NCBI GenBank assembly: GCA_021784205.1
Contig: JAJXTB010000005.1
Coordinates: forward strand, 1-56,090
DNA: 56,090 bases
Source of the DNA: Actinomycetes bacterium
GTDB taxonomy: Bacteria > Actinomycetota > Acidimicrobiia > Acidimicrobiales > RAAP-2
Reading direction: 5' to 3'
Shown here one piece after another: positions 52,099-56,090 of this stretch. The first letter of the stretch is position 1, and each line of letters starts with the position of its first letter. A program made the translations under genes and the position numbers. Under the pieces are notes generated by a model. It did not search any database and was not told the DNA's origin. It saw nothing but the letters and a program-made list of their open reading frames with translations.

Positions 52099-54020
52099 GT
52101 TTCGACACGCTTCTCATCGCCAATCGCGGCGAGATCGCCCGGCGGGTCGCGCGTGCCGGTCGCGAGATGGGGCTGCGCGTCATCGGCGTCTACGTCGAGG
52201 CCGACGCGAACGAACCCTTCATTGCCGACTGCGACGAGGCGGTCCTGCTCGAGACGTCCTACCTTGACGGCGCCGCCATCGTCGCCGCCGCGCGCGCCAG
52301 CGGCGCGCAGGCCATCCATCCCGGCTACGGGTTCCTCTCGGAGAACGCCCTCTTCGCCACGATGGTCGAAGAGGCTGGGCTCACGTGGGTGGGGCCGCCG
52401 GCGCGCGTCATTCGCGCGATGGGCGACAAGATCGCGGCCAAGGCGCTCGCTCGCGAGGCCGGCGTCGCTGTCTTGCTCTCGAGCGACGATCCCACAGCGG
52501 CCGATCAGGTGGGCTATCCCCTCTTGATCAAGGCGGCCGCTGGCGGCGGCGGCAAGGGCATGCGCGTCGTCACGCGCCGAGAGGACTTCGACGACGCGCT
52601 CGCGGCCGCCCAGCGCGAAGCCGCGAGCGCCTTTGGGGACGACCGGGTGTTCGTCGAGCGCTACGTCGCCGCGTCACGCCACGTCGAGATCCAGATCGTC
52701 GGCGATCACTTCGGCAACCTGATCCACCTGGGCGAGCGCGAGTGCTCGATCCAGCGTCGCCACCAGAAGCTCGTCGAGGAGTCTCCCTCGAGCGCCCTGA
52801 CCGCGCCAATGCGCGCGGCCATGGGTGAGGCAGCCCTCAACCTCGCGCGAGCCATCAACTATCACTCGGTGGGCACCGTTGAGTTCCTCGTCGACGACGA
52901 GACCCGCGAGTTCTTCTTTCTCGAGGTCAACACCCGCCTGCAGGTCGAGCACCCGGTGACCGAGGAGGTGACTGGCGTGGACCTCGTGCGCACCCAGCTG
53001 CGAATCGCGGCGGGCGAACCGCTCGACATGGACCAAGACGACGTTGTGAGCCGGGGCCACGCCATTGAGGTGCGTCTCTGCGCCGAGGACCCGGCGAACG
53101 GCTTCCTGCCCGCGACGGGTACGATCGCGGCCTTCGAGCCGGCGCTATATCCGCCGGTGCGCGTCGAGTCCGGTGTCGAGGTCGGCTCACGCGTCAGCGT
53201 CTCCTTCGACCCCCTGCTGGCCAAGATCATCGCGGTCGCCCCGACGCGCGTCGAGGCCGCCACCACCCTGGCGCGGGCCCTCGAGGGGCTGCACTTGGGC
53301 GGCGTGACGACCAATCGCGACTTCCTCGCCGCCACCCTTCGCCACGAGGGATTCCTCACCGGAGACACGACAACGGACTTCATCGCTCGCTACGAGCCGG
53401 CCCGCGAGCTCGTCCTCGACGAGGACGAGACGGCCTTCGCCACGACCGCGGCCGCGCTCTGGCTCGAGGAGAGGAACCGGGCCAACGCGCCCGTGCTGGC
53501 CTTCGTGCCCAGCGGCTGGCGCAACGCGCGACTGCCGCGCGAGAGAGTGACTCTGCGCCGCCAGGGCGACCACGTCGTGACGTACCGGCGCCGACGCGAC
53601 GGCGCTTTCGACGTGGACGCGGGACTCGCACGCGTGCGCTCCTGGAGCGATCGGGCCATCGACCTCGAGTTCAACGGCCGACGCGCCAACGTGCGCGTCA
53701 CCGCCGACGGCGACCACCTCCACGTCCAGGTGCGCCGCGGCACCGCGACCTTCCAGGTCGTGCCGCGCTTCGTCGTGCCCGGATCCGAGGAGATCCACGG
53801 CGGCCTCATCGCACCGATGCCCGGCGTGGTTCTCGCGGTGCGCGCCGAGATCGGCCAGCGCGTGCGCGCCGGCGACACCCTGGTCGTGCTCGAGGCCATG
53901 AAGATGGAGCACGTGATCACCGCGCCGCACGACTGCGTCGTCACCGACGTGTTCGTCGCGCCCTCTCAGCAGGTGGACCGGGGTACCACACTGCTCGCCG
54001 TGAGCGAGGCCGACGGGTGA
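52095..54020 (+). CDS. Acyl-CoA carboxylase alpha subunit (biotin carboxylase + BCCP)
   Basis: A 641-residue biotin-dependent subunit. The biotin carboxylase part is about 1-450 (LLIANRGEIARRVARAGREMG, the ATP-grasp AAAGGGGKGMRVV, VERYVAASRHVEIQI, RECSIQRRHQK and FLEVNTRLQVEHPVTEEVTG), and the BCCP part carries Lys603 in EAMKMEH with the preceding APMPGVV. The start ATG overlaps the beta-subunit stop (ATGA). It provides carboxybiotin to the beta subunit. The middle part (about 460-570) is the usual variable linker region. Confidence 0.95.
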   Translation: MSFDTLLIANRGEIARRVARAGREMGLRVIGVYVEADANEPFIADCDEAVLLETSYLDGAAIVAAARASGAQAIHPGYGFLSENALFATMVEEAGLTWVGPPARVIRAMGDKIAAKALAREAGVAVLLSSDDPTAADQVGYPLLIKAAAGGGGKGMRVVTRREDFDDALAAAQREAASAFGDDRVFVERYVAASRHVEIQIVGDHFGNLIHLGERECSIQRRHQKLVEESPSSALTAPMRAAMGEAALNLARAINYHSVGTVEFLVDDETREFFFLEVNTRLQVEHPVTEEVTGVDLVRTQLRIAAGEPLDMDQDDVVSRGHAIEVRLCAEDPANGFLPATGTIAAFEPALYPPVRVESGVEVGSRVSVSFDPLLAKIIAVAPTRVEAATTLARALEGLHLGGVTTNRDFLAATLRHEGFLTGDTTTDFIARYEPARELVLDEDETAFATTAAALWLEERNRANAPVLAFVPSGWRNARLPRERVTLRRQGDHVVTYRRRRDGAFDVDAGLARVRSWSDRAIDLEFNGRRANVRVTADGDHLHVQVRRGTATFQVVPRFVVPGSEEIHGGLIAPMPGVVLAVRAEIGQRVRAGDTLVVLEAMKMEHVITAPHDCVVTDVFVAPSQQVDRGTTLLAVSEADG

Positions 54021-55765
54021 ACGACCCCCTTCGCGTCGCCAACTGCTCGGGCTTCTACGGGGACCGACTCAGCGCGGCGGCCGAGATGGTCGAGGGCGGG
54101 CCCATCGACGTCCTGACCGGTGACTGGCTGGCCGAGCTGACCATGCTCATCCTCGCGCGCACGCGCGCCAAGCACCCTGGCGCGGGATACGCGCGCAGCT
54201 TCCTGACCCAGTTGGAGGGCGTCCTCGGGCCGTGTCTGGAGCGCGGCATCAAGATCGTCTCCAACGCCGGCGGCCTGGATCCCGACCGCCTGGCCGAGGA
54301 GGTGGCGGCTCTCGCGGCACGCCTGGGGCTCTCGGCACGGGTCGCCTACGTGAACGGCGACGACCTGCTCGGGCGCCTCGACGGCGAGCACGCCGTAGCG
54401 CTCACCCACTTCGAGACGGGTAGTCCCGTGACGCGCGACGGCGTCGTCTCGGCCAACGCCTACCTCGGCTGCTTTGGCATCGTCGAGGCGCTGAATCAGG
54501 GCGCCGACGTGGTGGTGACGGGTCGGGTCACCGACGCGGCCGTCGTCTGCGGGCCAGCCGCCTGGCACCACGGATGGGCGCGCGACGACTTCGACGCCCT
54601 CGCCGGGGCCGTCGTCGCCGGCCACGTCATCGAGTGCGGGGCCCAGGCGACCGGGGGCAACTACTCGTTCTTCACCGAGGTCGCCGACATGTCCCACGTT
54701 GGCTTCCCCTGGGTCGAGATCGCGGCCGACGGATCGTGCGTCGTGGGCAAGCACGACGGCACCGGCGGCGAGGTCTCGATCGGCACGGTGACCTCCCAGC
54801 TTCTCTATGAGATCGGCGGACCGCGCTACTTCGGCCCCGACGTGACCGCGCGCTTCGACACCATCCGCCTGACCCAAGTCGCACCGGATCGCGTGGCGAT
54901 CTCCGGCGTGCGCGGCGAGGCGCCGCCGTCGACACTCAAGGTCGCCATGAACAAGCTCGGCGGGTACCGCCAGGACCTCACGGTGGGCCTTACGGGGCTC
55001 GACATCGAGGAGAAGGCCTCCCTCGTGGAGCGGGCCTTCTGGGAGCAGTCCCCGGTCGCCAAGAGCGACATCGCGAGTGTGACGACGCGCGTCTCTCGCA
55101 CCGACAAGACCGACCCCGCGACCAACGAAGAAGCGGTCGCGCTGTGGCGGCTAACCCTGAAGGATCCCGACGAGAACAAGGTGGGCCGCGCGGTGGCCAA
55201 CGCCGCGGTCGAGATCGCCCTAGCCGCCACCCCCGGCTACTTCGGTGTGGGCCTCGCGCCCGGTCCCGCGCGGCCCTACGGCGTCTACGTGCCCGCTCGC
55301 GTGCCGGCCGACCTCGTCCCCCAGTTCGTGCACGTCCTCGACGGCCCGACCAGTGTCGTCGACTCGGTCGCCCCGCCCGGACCCCGCGACATCACCGTCG
55401 ACGTGCCCGCGCCTGCGACCCCGCCCGCCGGCGCGACACGCCGCGTGCCCCTGGGACGACTCGTGGGAGCGAGATCGGGCGACAAGGGCGGTCACGCCAA
55501 CCTGGGCGTCTTCGCGCGACGCGACGACGCGTTCAACTGGCTCGACGACTTTCTCAGCGTCGAGCGCCTGCGCGAACTGCTCCCCGAGATCCGCGAGCTC
55601 GACGTCGAGCGCTTCCGCTTCCCGGCCTTGCGCTCGCTCAACTTCGTGGTCCACGATCTGCTGGACGAGGGCGTCGCCGCTGCGTCGCGCCAGGACGCGC
55701 AAGCCAAAGGGCTCGGCGAGTGGCTGCGCGCCCGCGTGGTCGACGTGCCCGAGGTCCTACTGTGA
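54017..55765 (+). CDS. AtuA-family (DUF1446) protein with C-terminal ferredoxin-like domain
   Basis: A 582-residue protein. The N-terminal DUF1446 portion (about 1-445) begins RVANCSGFYGDRLSAAAEM and includes KIVSNAGGLDPDRLAEEV, GCFGIVEALNQGADVVVTGRVTDAAV and GAQATGGNYSFF; the C-terminal AtuA-like ferredoxin-fold domain (about 478-580) has GRLVGARSGDKGGHANLGVFAR. AtuA was named in the citronellol/geraniol pathway of Pseudomonas, where its exact reaction is unresolved. The GTG start overlaps the biotin carboxylase stop. Its coupling to a biotin carboxylase supports an acyclic terpene or branched acyl-CoA route. Confidence 0.88.
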   Translation: MNDPLRVANCSGFYGDRLSAAAEMVEGGPIDVLTGDWLAELTMLILARTRAKHPGAGYARSFLTQLEGVLGPCLERGIKIVSNAGGLDPDRLAEEVAALAARLGLSARVAYVNGDDLLGRLDGEHAVALTHFETGSPVTRDGVVSANAYLGCFGIVEALNQGADVVVTGRVTDAAVVCGPAAWHHGWARDDFDALAGAVVAGHVIECGAQATGGNYSFFTEVADMSHVGFPWVEIAADGSCVVGKHDGTGGEVSIGTVTSQLLYEIGGPRYFGPDVTARFDTIRLTQVAPDRVAISGVRGEAPPSTLKVAMNKLGGYRQDLTVGLTGLDIEEKASLVERAFWEQSPVAKSDIASVTTRVSRTDKTDPATNEEAVALWRLTLKDPDENKVGRAVANAAVEIALAATPGYFGVGLAPGPARPYGVYVPARVPADLVPQFVHVLDGPTSVVDSVAPPGPRDITVDVPAPATPPAGATRRVPLGRLVGARSGDKGGHANLGVFARRDDAFNWLDDFLSVERLRELLPEIRELDVERFRFPALRSLNFVVHDLLDEGVAAASRQDAQAKGLGEWLRARVVDVPEVLL

Positions 55766-56090
55766 ACGAGCTCGACGAACTCGCGCGCGACCTGGCCGAC
55801 GAGCAAGGGGCCCTCGACAAACTCGTGGCCGGGCTCGACGAGTCTGACTGGCTCCGCGACACACCCGCGCGCGGCTGGTGCGTGCGCGACCAGATCGCCC
55901 ACCTCGCCTACTTCGACGCGGCCGCCGCGCAGGCCATCACCGATTCCGCCGCCTTCTTGGTGGTCCGCGACGAACTCGTGCGGGCCGCCTTCGCCGAAGG
56001 CGTCGACGAATTCACCCTGCGTCCATTTCGCGAGATGACGCCCGCGCTCGTTCTCGCCGCCTGGCGCGAAAACCGCGCGACGCTGAAGGC
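55762..56090 (+). CDS. TIGR03084-like putative metal-binding protein (3' end outside window)
   Basis: The first 109 residues are seen. NELDELARDLADEQGALDKLVAGLDESDWLRDTPARGWCVRDQIAHLAYFD is the DinB/mycothiol-dependent maleylpyruvate-isomerase-like four-helix start, with a His (QIAHL) suited to metal binding. The later residues (MTPALVLAAWRENRATL) fit TIGR03084 proteins, which accompany AtuA-family genes in actinobacteria. The GTG overlaps the AtuA stop by 4 nt. Function unknown. Confidence 0.75.
   Translation, partial: MNELDELARDLADEQGALDKLVAGLDESDWLRDTPARGWCVRDQIAHLAYFDAAAAQAITDSAAFLVVRDELVRAAFAEGVDEFTLRPFREMTPALVLAAWRENRATLK

Overview
The window reads as chromosomal DNA of a high-GC actinomycete (Actinomycetota). 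Supporting signs are very GC-rich third positions, frequent GTG starts, genes chained by 4-8 nt stop/start overlaps, an ImuA'-ImuB cassette behind a Gram-positive-type LexA box, a MurA with Asp in place of the catalytic Cys, class II (GlpX) fructose bisphosphatase, the order rpiB-glyA-wecA-atpZ-atpI-atpBEFHAGDC, and an AtuA/TIGR03084 module. Acidimicrobiia is a reasonable guess but not proven. No insertion sequences, prophage or CRISPR were seen.

Layout. 1-2335: DNA damage block, imuA'-imuB read leftwards and an SRAP (HMCES/YedK-type) protein read rightwards, with a LexA-type palindrome between them. 2336-2849: non-coding, rich in possible hairpins. 2850-13243 (minus): one long catabolic operon with an M24-like protein, a U32-like TIM barrel, an IlvD/Edd sugar-acid dehydratase, a CUT1 sugar ABC transporter, an SMP-30 lactonase and an alpha-ketoglutaric semialdehyde dehydrogenase. 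An IclR regulator and a zinc dehydrogenase (13336-15125) face it. Together they look like a non-phosphorylating route from an aldose or sugar acid to 2-oxoglutarate, but the usual 2-keto-3-deoxy-acid dehydratase is not recognisable.

15126-18951 (minus): DeoR regulator, BtpA/SgcQ protein, FGGY kinase and SDR. 19063-27074 (minus): Opp/Dpp-type ABC transporter, GH20 beta-N-acetylhexosaminidase and a NAT_N/GNAT_C acyltransferase. 27310-29172: SIS isomerase/deaminase and ROK kinase. A 37-nt sequence with identical internal spacing lies in front of both the deoR gene and the Opp operon, so DeoR probably controls both. The region looks like uptake and breakdown of an amino-sugar oligosaccharide.

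29236-35007: MFS transporter, a membrane protein, tRNA-Ala(CGC), a GlpR-like membrane protein, and divergent cysH / cysDN for sulfate assimilation with a symmetric element between them. 35004-39961: a split acetyltransferase, a DUF2269-like protein, MeaB, MurA, GlpX and a CBS-domain protein. 39962-50395 (minus): the F1Fo ATP synthase operon, headed by rpiB, glyA and a WecA/MraY-type transferase. 50464-56090 (plus): acyl-CoA carboxylase beta and alpha subunits, AtuA-family protein and a TIGR03084-like protein cut by the window end, resembling a branched acyl-CoA or acyclic terpene catabolic module.

Several transcription units appear leaderless: a TANNNT -10 hexamer lies 6-9 nt upstream of the start codon and no Shine-Dalgarno is present. 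All functions come from reading motifs and family resemblance by eye; no database search was run.
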